DNA of 64,000 nucleotides, from the NCBI GenBank assembly GCA_934444735.1, contig CAKSDE010000005.1:62001-126000 (forward strand), read 5' to 3'. Position 1 is the stretch's first letter, and each line of letters begins with the position of its first letter. The translations under genes were made by a program, and so were the position numbers. Of this stretch, positions 7,766 to 16,316 are shown in pieces. Source of the stretch: an uncultured Clostridia bacterium (GTDB lineage Bacteria; Bacillota; Clostridia; UBA1381). The notes under the pieces are model-generated. The model saw only the letters and a program-made list of their open reading frames with translations. It was not told where the DNA came from and searched no databases.

Positions 7766-9316
7766 TTACATCGGAATGTTTCCGTGTTTTTTCGAGGGTG
7801 AATTTTCACGCTTTGACGCGAGCATCTCAAGCGCTGCGATAATTCTCGGTCTTGTGGAATCCGGCTCTATAACATCATCGATATATCCGAACTTTGCAGC
7901 CTCATACGGATTTGCAAATTTTTCTCTGTATTCTTCAATCTTTGTCTTTCTCTCCGAAATAGGATCAGCGCTGTTTTTAATATCATCTTTAAATATGATA
8001 TTTGCCGCACCTTCAGGTCCCATAACCGCAATTTCAGCCGTAGGCCATGCCATAACCATATCCGCACCCAAGTGCTTTGAACTCATTGCTATGTATGCAC
8101 CGCCGTAAGCCTTTCTTATTATTACATTGATCTTCGGCACTGTCGCCTCGGAATATGCATAAAGAATCTTTGCGCCGTGTCTTATAATACCGTTGTGCTC
8201 CTCCGATACACCCGGCAAGAATCCCGGTACATCTGTAAAGGTAACAAGCGGAATATTAAAGCAGTCGCAGAATCTTATGAATCTTGCCGCTTTATCCGAC
8301 GCATTAACGTCCAAAGCGCCTGCCTTATCCATCGGCTGATTTGCAACGATACCTACCGTTGCGCCGTTCATCTTTGCAAAGCCTATAACTATATTCTTCG
8401 CATAATTTTCCATAACCTCCATGAAGTCGGCATTATCAACCACTTCAGCGATTACCGCCTTAACATCGTATGCCTTGTTTGCGTCATCAGGCACGATTGT
8501 TGTAAGCTTTTCGGAAATTCTGTTTATGTCATCGCTCGGAGCGTCAACAGGTACGCCCTCCAGATTATTTGAAGGCAGGAATGAGAGAAGTCTTTTGATC
8601 TTTGCAATACATTCCTCGTCCGTTGCCGAAGTAAAGTGTGCAACACCGCTCTTTTCTGCCTGCGACTTTGCACCGCCCAGTTCTTCCAAGGTTACGTCCT
8701 CGCCCGTAACTGCCTTTATAACCTGCGGGCCGGTTATAAACATCTGGCTTGTATTCTCGACCATAAATATGAAGTCGGTAAGAGCCGGAGAATATACCGC
8801 ACCGCCGGCGCACGGTCCCATTATAACCGAAATCTGCGGAACAACTCCAGAGCATTTTGTATTTCTGTAGAATATGTCGCCAAAGCCGGCTAAAGCATTT
8901 ACACCCTCCTGGATTCTTGCACCGCCCGAATCATTCATTGCGATAACAGGTGCGCCCATCTTTAATGCCATATCCATTATCTTGCAGATCTTTTTAGCGT
9001 GCATCTCACCCAACGAGCCGCCTATAACCGTGAAATCCTGCGCATATACATATACAAGTCTGCCGTCTACCGTGCCGTAGCCTGTAACGACGCCCTCTCC
9101 CGGTGCTTCGGTGTTTGCCATATTGAACTCATTGCATCTGTGTGTAACGAATGCGTCCACCTCAATAAAGCTCCCCTCGTCCATAAGAGCAAGGATTCTT
9201 TCGCGGGCAGTCAATTTTTTAGCGTCATGCTGTTTTTTGATTTTTTCCTCGCCGCCGCCTAAAGCTATAGCATTTCTGCGGCTTTGCAATTGGTTTAGTT
9301 TATCAACTGTTCCCAT
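7766..9316 (-). CDS. mmdA: Methylmalonyl-CoA decarboxylase alpha subunit / acyl-CoA carboxyltransferase
   Basis: A 516-residue carboxyltransferase of the MmdA/PccB/12S family, which moves CO2 between (methyl)malonyl-CoA and biotin. Paired crotonase-like halves are visible. The N half has GEGVVTGYGTVDGR and SGGARIQEGVNALAG (acyl-CoA oxyanion region), followed by PCAGGAVYSPALTDF. The C half has DVPGFLPG and RKAYGGAYIAMSSKHLGAD. The length is standard for the family. The start ATG at 9314-9316 has a GGAGGT site. It is first in the operon with the gamma-like subunit, biotin carrier, OadB and OadA, which favours a Na+-pumping methylmalonyl-CoA decarboxylase over a biosynthetic carboxylase: no biotin carboxylase gene is nearby. 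Confidence 0.92.
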   Translation of the reverse strand: MGTVDKLNQLQSRRNAIALGGGEEKIKKQHDAKKLTARERILALMDEGSFIEVDAFVTHRCNEFNMANTEAPGEGVVTGYGTVDGRLVYVYAQDFTVIGGSLGEMHAKKICKIMDMALKMGAPVIAMNDSGGARIQEGVNALAGFGDIFYRNTKCSGVVPQISVIMGPCAGGAVYSPALTDFIFMVENTSQMFITGPQVIKAVTGEDVTLEELGGAKSQAEKSGVAHFTSATDEECIAKIKRLLSFLPSNNLEGVPVDAPSDDINRISEKLTTIVPDDANKAYDVKAVIAEVVDNADFMEVMENYAKNIVIGFAKMNGATVGIVANQPMDKAGALDVNASDKAARFIRFCDCFNIPLVTFTDVPGFLPGVSEEHNGIIRHGAKILYAYSEATVPKINVIIRKAYGGAYIAMSSKHLGADMVMAWPTAEIAVMGPEGAANIIFKDDIKNSADPISERKTKIEEYREKFANPYEAAKFGYIDDVIEPDSTRPRIIAALEMLASKRENSPSKKHGNIPM

Positions 9317-9357
9317 GTTTCTACCTCCGTTTTTTATTTACATGAAAATATAATTTC

Positions 9358-9400
9358 CTGCGGTAAAACAATACATTTTCTGCGTATTAATATACCGCAG
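9358..9400 (-). promoter_or_regulatory. Two-part inverted repeat in the mmdA leader
   Basis: Arms CTGCGGTA and TACCGCAG enclose a second pair AATAC/GTATT. The element lies about 42-84 bp upstream of the mmdA start, where a leader hairpin or operator would act. A TATAAT-like box lies further upstream on the minus strand, but no good -35 partner was found. Confidence 0.4.
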
Positions 9401-9493
9401 CAAAAAATAATTCAAATTTACCTCATTATATATTTTACTCCATTATGGATTTTTTTGCAAGTTTTTTCGGCAATTTTTCAAAACTTGTCAAAC

Positions 9494-9524
9494 AAAAAAA
9501 CACGCTTTTCAAAACGTGTTTTTT
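9494..9524 (-). terminator. Candidate terminator downstream of uvrA
   Basis: An AAAAAAACACG / CGTGTTTTTT stem with a 10-nt loop. It lies between the uvrA stop and the mmdA promoter region, both minus-strand genes, so it would stop uvrBA transcription. The rest of the 457-bp gap (9317-9773) holds the mmdA leader repeat, AT-rich sequence and the long inverted repeat at 9672-9779. Confidence 0.65.
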
Positions 9525-9671
9525 GTGTAAATTATACAATATATGGATTTATGGCCGATATATACCTCAAAAAATGCCGTTTTTTACACAAATACAGCCA
9601 AAACTCTTCTTTAAGGCGAATTTATACCTATCTGCTTCTCTTCCTTATTGACATACTTTTCCTCTTCTCAA

Positions 9672-9779
9672 TCGTAGGCTAAAAAACGTGTAGATTGCTG
9701 CTTTCAGAGGGCAGCGGCGTATTCAATATACTCCCTGTCCTCTGAAAGTGGTAAGATACACGAATTTTTTAGCCTACGA
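9672..9779. repeat. 108-bp nested inverted repeat spanning the uvrA stop codon
   Basis: Outer arms 9672-9692 and 9757-9779 share TCGTAGGCTAAAAAA...CGTGTA with a 2-nt bulge. Inner arms 9701-9714 (CTTTCAGAGGGCAG) and 9735-9748 pair with one wobble. The uvrA stop codon TAG (9774-9776) lies inside the right arm. It may be a long terminator or 3' stabiliser of uvrA, or a small MITE-like insertion that supplies the last codons. No clear target duplication was seen. Confidence 0.65.
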
Positions 9780-12596
9780 AAGGAGCGGGCGCAGAAACTG
9801 CCCCGTATACGACGCTTCTGTTTCGGCTACTTGCTCGGGTGTACCCCTGGCTATAACCGTTCCGCCGCCCGATCCGCCTTCAGGGCCGAGATCTATTATA
9901 TAATCGGCGGTTTTTATAACATCGAGATTGTGCTCGATTACCACAACACTGTTGCCGGCATCCACAAGCTTTTGCAGCGTCTGAATAAGCTTATGCACAT
10001 CTGCCGAATGAAGTCCCGTTGTCGGCTCGTCCAGGACATATATCGTCTTTCCGGTACCCTTTTTGGAAAGCTCGGTCGCAAGCTTTACTCTCTGCGCCTC
10101 GCCGCCCGAAAGAGTTGTCGAACTCTGACCTATCTTTATATACCCCAATCCTACAGCCTGCAAGGTTTCAAGCTTGCGTTTCAGCTTGGGATGATTTGCG
10201 AAAAACTCTACACCCTCATCAACCGTCATTTCCAGAACATCATAAATATTTTTGCCTTTATATTTTATTTCAAGCGTTTCTCTGTTGTAGCGCTTACCCT
10301 TACAAACCTCGCACGGCACGAAAATATCGGCAAGAAAATGCATCTCGATTTTTACAATACCGTCTCCGGAGCACGCCTCACACCGTCCGCCCTTTACATT
10401 AAAGCTGAATCTTCCGGCTTTATATCCGCGCATCTTCGCGTCATTGGTCGAGGCGAAAATCTCGCGTATATCGTTAAAGAGGTTGGTATATGTCGCCGGG
10501 TTTGACCTTGGGGTTCTTCCGATCGGCGCTTGGTTTATGTCGATAATTTTATCGAGATTTTCTATGCCCTTTATGCACTTATGCGCACCCGGGTGCGTTT
10601 TTGCACGGTTAAGCTTTGACGCTAAGCTCTTATACAAAATCTCATTTACCAAAGAGCTTTTTCCAGAGCCCGAAACCCCCGTCACACAAGTGAATACACC
10701 GAGCGGCACATCAACATCTATATTTTTCAGATTATTCTCCTTTGCACCCTCGATTTTAAGCCATGCATTAGGCTTTCTGCGGCTTTTCGGCACTTCAATC
10801 TTCTTTTTTCCGCTAAGATATTGCCCCGTAACCGATGTCGGGCATTTTCCCAGTTCCTCTGCCGTACCCTCGCCGACTACTTTTCCGCCGTGAATCCCCG
10901 CTCCTGGGCCTATATCTACTATATAGTCCGCCGCACGCATTGTATCCTCGTCATGCTCGACAACTATTACGGTATTTCCCAAATCACGCAGATGCTTCAA
11001 AGTCGCAATCAGCTTATAATTATCGCGCTGATGCAGACCGATGCTCGGCTCGTCCAAAATATACAAAACACCCATGAGTCCCGATCCGATCTGTGTTGCC
11101 AGACGTATACGCTGTGCCTCGCCGCCCGAAAGAGTCCCTGCCGAGCGTGAAAGGGAAAGGTAATTCAAGCCGACATCAAGCAGGAATTTCAATCTCGCCT
11201 TTATCTCCTTTATAATCTGAGCCGCAATCATAAGCTCTCTGTCGCTGAGCTTCAGATCCTCCATAAATTCCATCTCGTCCGCAATCGGTAGTTTTGTAAA
11301 TTCATAGATATTCATGCCGCCGACCGTCACCGCAAGCATTTCTTTATTCAATCGCGCACCCTTACATTCCGGACACACAACGGTATTCAAAAACTTCTCC
11401 AGCTCGTGTTTTGCGTATTCCGAGGTGGTATCACGGTAGCGGCGCTCAAGATTATTCACAATCCCCTCGAACGCTCCGTAATATGAGCCGCTGCCGTAGC
11501 TCCGCTCATAATCAAGCTTAATCTTCACGCCGTTCGTACCGTACAAAACCGCATTTTTGACCTCATCGCTCAAATCCTTAAACGGAGTATTTATATCAAA
11601 GCCGTAGTGATTAGCCAAGCCTTTATAATACATACTCGCCATAGTTTCGCCCATTCCGGGAGATACCCAGCCGTTAGCGTAAATCGCGCCCTCGGCAAGG
11701 CTCAGATTCTCATCGGCTATTATAAGGCTCGGATCAATTTTGGAAAGCATTCCCAAGCCGTCACAGCACGGGCAGGCGCCGTACGGGTTATTGAACGAAA
11801 AATTACGCGGTGCCGGTTCTTGAAGGCTGATTCCGCAGTCATCACAGGCATAGCTCATGCTGAAATTTAAAATATCTCCGCCGATAATCTCCACCATCAG
11901 CGTACCGCCGGTCAGATTTACCGCGGTTTCCACCGAATCGGTCAGGCGCTTTTCCATGCCCTCTTTTATTACAAGTCTGTCCACAACAATCTCTATACTG
12001 TGCTTTTTATTCTTTTCAAGGCTTATCTCCTCGTCCAGATCGTACTGAATACCGTCGGCTTTAACACGCACATATCCGCTCTTTTTTGCATCGGAAAATA
12101 CCTTTTTATGCTCACCCTTCTTGCCGCGCACAACGGGTGCCAAAACCTGAATCTTCGTTCCCGCATCAAGAGATGCAACCTGATCGACAATCTGATCGAC
12201 CGTTTGTTTTTTAACCTCTTTTCCGCATTTCGGGCAGTGCGGTATACCGATTCTTGCATACAAAAGACGCAGATAATCATATATCTCGGTAACAGTACCC
12301 ACAGTTGACCTCGGATTTTTCGAGGTCGTTTTCTGATCTATACTGATTGCGGGCGAAAGTCCCTCGATATTATCCACATCGGGTTTTTCCATCTGCCCCA
12401 AAAACATTCTCGCGTATGACGAGAGCGATTCCACATACCGTCTTTGTCCCTCGGCATATATTGTATCAAAGGCAAGGGAGGATTTTCCCGAGCCGGAAAG
12501 TCCTGTTAAAACAACAAACTTTTCACGCGGAATATTTACCGATATGTTCTTTAAATTATGAACTCTCGCTCCCTGTATTTTTATATACTTATCCAA
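9774..12596 (-). CDS. uvrA: Excinuclease ABC subunit A
   Basis: DNA-damage sensor of nucleotide excision repair, a dimeric twin ABC ATPase that loads UvrB at lesions. The 940-residue length is normal. Walker A of the first ATPase is GLSGSGKSS near residue 32, and that of the second is GVSGSGKSSLVNE near residue 640. Both signature sequences SGGEAQR are present. Zinc modules appear as CPKCGKEV, CDDCGISL...CPCCDGLG and CEACSGDG...CEVCKGKR. It begins 4 bp after uvrB, so the two form an operon. The stop codon lies inside a 108-bp inverted repeat. Confidence 0.98.
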   Translation of the reverse strand: MDKYIKIQGARVHNLKNISVNIPREKFVVLTGLSGSGKSSLAFDTIYAEGQRRYVESLSSYARMFLGQMEKPDVDNIEGLSPAISIDQKTTSKNPRSTVGTVTEIYDYLRLLYARIGIPHCPKCGKEVKKQTVDQIVDQVASLDAGTKIQVLAPVVRGKKGEHKKVFSDAKKSGYVRVKADGIQYDLDEEISLEKNKKHSIEIVVDRLVIKEGMEKRLTDSVETAVNLTGGTLMVEIIGGDILNFSMSYACDDCGISLQEPAPRNFSFNNPYGACPCCDGLGMLSKIDPSLIIADENLSLAEGAIYANGWVSPGMGETMASMYYKGLANHYGFDINTPFKDLSDEVKNAVLYGTNGVKIKLDYERSYGSGSYYGAFEGIVNNLERRYRDTTSEYAKHELEKFLNTVVCPECKGARLNKEMLAVTVGGMNIYEFTKLPIADEMEFMEDLKLSDRELMIAAQIIKEIKARLKFLLDVGLNYLSLSRSAGTLSGGEAQRIRLATQIGSGLMGVLYILDEPSIGLHQRDNYKLIATLKHLRDLGNTVIVVEHDEDTMRAADYIVDIGPGAGIHGGKVVGEGTAEELGKCPTSVTGQYLSGKKKIEVPKSRRKPNAWLKIEGAKENNLKNIDVDVPLGVFTCVTGVSGSGKSSLVNEILYKSLASKLNRAKTHPGAHKCIKGIENLDKIIDINQAPIGRTPRSNPATYTNLFNDIREIFASTNDAKMRGYKAGRFSFNVKGGRCEACSGDGIVKIEMHFLADIFVPCEVCKGKRYNRETLEIKYKGKNIYDVLEMTVDEGVEFFANHPKLKRKLETLQAVGLGYIKIGQSSTTLSGGEAQRVKLATELSKKGTGKTIYVLDEPTTGLHSADVHKLIQTLQKLVDAGNSVVVIEHNLDVIKTADYIIDLGPEGGSGGGTVIARGTPEQVAETEASYTGQFLRPLLS

Positions 12597-12600
12597 CTTT

Positions 12601-14550
12601 TTACTTCCTTTCCTTTTCCAGCTTCTTTATCCTGTCACGCAGCTCTGCGGCGCGCTCAAATTCGAGATTTTCCGCAAACGCAAGCATTTCGCTTTTGAGA
12701 TTTGCAATCATTACTTCAATATCTTCCTCTGCCGGCTCTTCATCTTCCGCAGCCTCAAGTCCGCTTATTGCGCCGCGAACATTTTTAATTACCGTTTTTG
12801 GAGTAATTCCGTGTTCCTCATTGAATTTCTCCTGCAATGCCCTTCTTCTTGCGGTTTCGTCCATTGCGCGCTGCATTGATCCTGTTATGTTATCGGCATA
12901 CATGATAACCATACCCTCGGCATTTCGCGCAGCTCTGCCTATCGTCTGAACAAGCGATGTTTCGCTCCTTAAAAATCCCTCTTTATCGGCGTCCAAAATT
13001 GCAATCAGCGAAACCTCGGGAAGATCCAGTCCCTCTCTTAAAAGGTTTATCCCGACCAGAACGTCAAATTCGCCCAAGCGCAGATCCCTTATTATCTCGG
13101 TTCGCTCAATCGTCTTTATATCGGAGTGCATATACCTCACCTTTATTCCGGCATTTGAAAGATAGTCGGTCAAATCCTCCGCCATCTTTTTGGTAAGCGT
13201 TGTCACCAGCACACGTGCATTCTTTTCCACACGCTTATTTATCTCGCCTATCAAGTCATCTATCTGATTCTCAATCGGGCGCACCTCGATTTTCGGATCC
13301 AAAAGTCCCGTCGGACGTATAACCTGTTCGGCAATCACGCTCGAATGTTCACGCTCATAATCACCCGGAGTTGCGCTCGTAAATATCACCTGATTCATGC
13401 GCTCCTCAAATTCGTCAAATTTCAGCGGTCGGTTATCGTAAGCAGACGGCAGACGGAATCCGTAGCGCACAAGACTGTCCTTTCGCGCTCTGTCACCGTT
13501 ATACATTCCCCTGACCTGCGACACAGTAACGTGCGACTCATCTATTATCATTAAAAAATCATCGGGGAAGTAATCCAAAAGCGTATACGGAGCGCTCCCC
13601 GGCGCTCTTCCGCTTATCACGCGCGAATAGTTCTCTATTCCCTGGCAGAACCCGATTTCGCGCATCATCTCCACGTCATATTCGGTTCGCTGCTCTATCC
13701 TCTGCGCCTCGATCAGCATATTATTATCCTGAAAATACTTCACCCTCTCGCGCATTTCCTCCAGAATCGCCTCAATTGCGATTTCCATTTTATCGCTTGT
13801 CGTAACATAGTGCGATGCAGGCGATATAACCGCGTGATTTCTGTATCCCACGACCTTTCCCGTCAGCACATTCACCTCGGATATGCGCTCTATCTCATCG
13901 CCGAAAAATTCCACTCTTATCGCATTTTCGCCGTTATTTGCCGGGAATATCTCCACAACGTCACCGCGCACTCTGAACTTATTTCTGACAAAATTCAAAT
14001 CGTTTCTTTCATATTGTATCTCAACAAGCTTTTTTAAAAGCTCCTCTCTGTCCTTTTCCATGCCGACACGCAGCGAAATCATCAGGCTTTGATAATCCTC
14101 CGGATCTCCCAAGCCGTATATGCACGAAACGCTCGAAATGATTATGACATCGCGCCGCTCAAAAAGCGCAAATGTAGCACTGTGGCGCAATTTATCTATC
14201 TCATCGTTAATCGACGCGTCTTTTTCTATAAATGTATCGGTCTGCGGAATATATGCCTCCGGCTGATAGTAGTCGTAATAGGACACGAAAAATTCCACCG
14301 CATTCTCCGGGAAAAATTCTTTAAATTCGCTGTACAGCTGCGCCGCAAGAGTCTTGTTGTGTGCAAGAATCAAGGTCGGTTTTTCGCATTGTGCGATAAT
14401 GTTTGCCATTGTAAAGGTTTTTCCCGATCCGGTCACGCCTAAAAGCGTCTGATATTTCTCGCCTTTTTTTACACCGTCAACAAGCGTTTCTATCGCCTGC
14501 GGCTGATCGCCCTGCGGCTTAAAATCCGAAACAAGCTTAAAAATTCCCAT
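12601..14550 (-). CDS. uvrB: Excinuclease ABC subunit B
   Basis: Helicase-like damage-verification subunit of nucleotide excision repair; receives lesions from UvrA and recruits UvrC. It has 649 residues, typical for the family. Walker A is GVTGSGKT at residues 38-45. The beta-hairpin region is YYDYYQPEAYIP near residue 93. The DEAD-type box is IDESHV, and QTIGRAARNAEG is motif VI. A C-terminal UVR motif (EMLAFAENLEFERAAELRDRI, split here by reading) is the UvrC-contact helix. An AGGAGA-type site precedes the ATG. No convincing LexA box was found upstream. Confidence 0.98.
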   Translation of the reverse strand: MGIFKLVSDFKPQGDQPQAIETLVDGVKKGEKYQTLLGVTGSGKTFTMANIIAQCEKPTLILAHNKTLAAQLYSEFKEFFPENAVEFFVSYYDYYQPEAYIPQTDTFIEKDASINDEIDKLRHSATFALFERRDVIIISSVSCIYGLGDPEDYQSLMISLRVGMEKDREELLKKLVEIQYERNDLNFVRNKFRVRGDVVEIFPANNGENAIRVEFFGDEIERISEVNVLTGKVVGYRNHAVISPASHYVTTSDKMEIAIEAILEEMRERVKYFQDNNMLIEAQRIEQRTEYDVEMMREIGFCQGIENYSRVISGRAPGSAPYTLLDYFPDDFLMIIDESHVTVSQVRGMYNGDRARKDSLVRYGFRLPSAYDNRPLKFDEFEERMNQVIFTSATPGDYEREHSSVIAEQVIRPTGLLDPKIEVRPIENQIDDLIGEINKRVEKNARVLVTTLTKKMAEDLTDYLSNAGIKVRYMHSDIKTIERTEIIRDLRLGEFDVLVGINLLREGLDLPEVSLIAILDADKEGFLRSETSLVQTIGRAARNAEGMVIMYADNITGSMQRAMDETARRRALQEKFNEEHGITPKTVIKNVRGAISGLEAAEDEEPAEEDIEVMIANLKSEMLAFAENLEFERAAELRDRIKKLEKERK

Positions 14551-14575
14551 AATTTCTCCTTTTTTGGAGTTTCAG

Positions 14576-14601
14576 AAAAACAGTTCAAAACAGGCGAACT
14601 G
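14576..14601 (-). terminator. Weak intrinsic terminator after coaX
   Basis: A CAGTTC/GAACTG stem with a 9-nt loop, followed on the minus strand by TTTTTC. It lies between coaX and uvrB, which read the same way. The short stem suggests partial read-through into uvrBA. Confidence 0.5.
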
Positions 14602-14620
14602 CATATTTTTCCAAAGCTCA

Positions 14621-15388
14621 TTATTTTTGGTTCTTTTCATATATCAGTCTTAATCCCTCAAATACGAGATAGTCCGCAATGATTATCTTGCTGTCGCAAT
14701 GAGGTATTATTTTATCGGTCATCTTGCCTGTTGCCACGACCGTCGGCTTTTCGCCCAGCTCACGCTCAATCCGCGAAATCAGTCCGTCAATCATTGCCGC
14801 AGTGCCGTAAATCAACCCCGACTGCACCGAATTTACCGTATTTTTACCGATCAATCTCTTCGGCTCATCGATGCTCACGTGCGGCAGGAGCGCCGTACTC
14901 TTTGAAAATGCCGCAGACGTAGTCCCGACTCCGGCGGCAATAATTACCCCCGAAAAATTCTTATTTTTATCGATTATCCCGAGAACGGTTGCTGTCCCGA
15001 GATCGCATATAACGCACGGACACGAGAATTTCGCGATTGCAGCAACCGCCTCGGCAACGGTATCCGCTCCCAGCTGTGCCGGATTATCTATATTTATGTT
15101 TATCCCCGACTTCACACCCGGCCCTACAATAATACACTCGATTTTGCAAAGCTTTTTCACCGCATTTTTTATGACATCGGTAAGCTCCGGTACAACCGAG
15201 CTTATGATGCCGCCGTCGATTTTTGAAAAATCTATATTATAAAGCCGCATTATATTTCCCATTTCAACGGCATACTGATCGGTTGCCTTTCTCGAATCGG
15301 TAACAATATCCGAAACAAATTCCAGCTTTTCACCCTCATATCCGCCGAAGCTTATATATGAATTTCCTATATCTATCGTAATAAGCAT
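14621..15388 (-). CDS. coaX: Type III pantothenate kinase
   Basis: Phosphorylates pantothenate in the first step of coenzyme A synthesis (cytoplasm); type III enzymes are not inhibited by CoA and need a monovalent cation. The 255-residue protein is of normal length. It has the ASKHA-fold phosphate motif DIGNSYISFG at the N terminus, the NPAQLGADTVAEAV stretch that positions the catalytic Asp, and CDLGTATVLGIID. The gene appears monocistronic or weakly linked to uvrBA downstream. The start ATG at 15386-15388 follows a GGGTGG-like site. Confidence 0.95.
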   Translation of the reverse strand: MLITIDIGNSYISFGGYEGEKLEFVSDIVTDSRKATDQYAVEMGNIMRLYNIDFSKIDGGIISSVVPELTDVIKNAVKKLCKIECIIVGPGVKSGININIDNPAQLGADTVAEAVAAIAKFSCPCVICDLGTATVLGIIDKNKNFSGVIIAAGVGTTSAAFSKSTALLPHVSIDEPKRLIGKNTVNSVQSGLIYGTAAMIDGLISRIERELGEKPTVVATGKMTDKIIPHCDSKIIIADYLVFEGLRLIYEKNQK

Positions 15389-15482
15389 AAATCCACCCTT
15401 TCCGAGTGCAAAATCCGTTTCTTATTTTATACAAAAGCGCATTTTGCGATTCTCTATTATTGTATCTCATTATAAAAAAAAA

Positions 15483-15524
15483 GTCAATAGAAAAAGCGAA
15501 CAAATGTCCGCTTTTTTTATTGAC
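15483..15524 (-). terminator. Terminator after the SGNH hydrolase gene
   Basis: Outer arms GTCAATA/TATTGAC and inner arms AAAAAGCG/CGCTTTTT form a hairpin with a T tract. On the minus strand it follows the SGNH hydrolase and isolates it from coaX. Confidence 0.65.
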
Positions 15525-15566
15525 CTCATATGTATATTATCGAAAACAAGCAATTGCTTTTTTTAA

Positions 15567-16202
15567 TTACAGGCTCTTTAAAAATCCCGCAAGTCTTGAA
15601 TATATAAGCTCATGACCGGCATCGTTCGGGTGAAGTCCGTCGGGGCAGTATGTAACTCTCGAGATCTCCACATTCGGACAGATTCCGAGAGTTTTATATA
15701 AATCCAAAAGGGGAATCGAATAGTATTCACACACTTCGCGTATGATTTTTACATATGTTTCAAGCGGCTCTCTGTTTCCCATGCTCGGAGATGCGTCATC
15801 TTTTCTGTGCAGCGGTGCCATAAATACTATAAGAGAAGTCGGATACTTTTCCATCAGCCCTTCAATCAGATAGCGGCACGCGCCGTAAAATGTATCGGGA
15901 GTAATCGAGGCAAATGTTCCCAAAGGAGCATTGCCGTGACCGTAGTCGTTCGTTCCGCCGAATACCACGATTATATCCGCATCATCGTCCATCTCGCAAA
16001 ATCTTTGGCAATATGACGGTGCCATATCGTCCTCACCCATCTGATTTGCAATCCTTGTGCCTCCTATACCGTAGTTTCTCGCCTCTTTTAAGCCTTCTCT
16101 TTCCTTTAAAAGATTAAGAAATATCTTATCCTTTCCGCTCGTCCCGTGACCTTCTGTTATACTGTCACCCAAAAAATTGATTTTTTTACCTTTTAAGTCC
16201 AT
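15567..16202 (-). CDS. SGNH/GDSL-family esterase
   Basis: A 211-residue SGNH hydrolase without a signal peptide, hence cytoplasmic. All four blocks are visible: NFLGDSITEGHG (block I, catalytic Ser), GIGGTRI (II, Gly), GGTNDYG (III, Asn) and PDGLHPNDAGHE (V, catalytic Asp and His). SGNH enzymes in such settings often remove acetyl groups from pectin or xylan oligosaccharides, but the substrate cannot be read here. The ATG at 16200-16202 follows AGGGAG with good spacing; a longer upstream reading lacks a ribosome site. It lies 114 bp downstream of the GntR/LacI-type regulator and reads the same way, which suggests that this regulator controls it. Confidence 0.88.
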   Translation of the reverse strand: MDLKGKKINFLGDSITEGHGTSGKDKIFLNLLKEREGLKEARNYGIGGTRIANQMGEDDMAPSYCQRFCEMDDDADIIVVFGGTNDYGHGNAPLGTFASITPDTFYGACRYLIEGLMEKYPTSLIVFMAPLHRKDDASPSMGNREPLETYVKIIREVCEYYSIPLLDLYKTLGICPNVEISRVTYCPDGLHPNDAGHELIYSRLAGFLKSL

Positions 16203-16316
16203 GTTAATCTCCCTTTCCGCCGCTCGGCGATACAAATTAAAAAAACTATATTTTCGCGTTGTTGCTCTTTTCTGCTGCATATATTATCGCACAAAAATTG
16301 TACCCTGTCAATAGAA

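Noticed and set aside
9445..9682. Small plus-strand frames in the mmdA-uvrA gap
   Set aside because: Low-complexity Phe/Leu/Ser-rich frames in AT-rich DNA without a ribosome site, overlapping a terminator hairpin.
14551..14620. Possible LexA/SOS box upstream of uvrB
   Set aside because: The inverted repeat is CAGTTC...GAACTG, the opposite half-site order to the Firmicutes box, and it fits a coaX terminator better.
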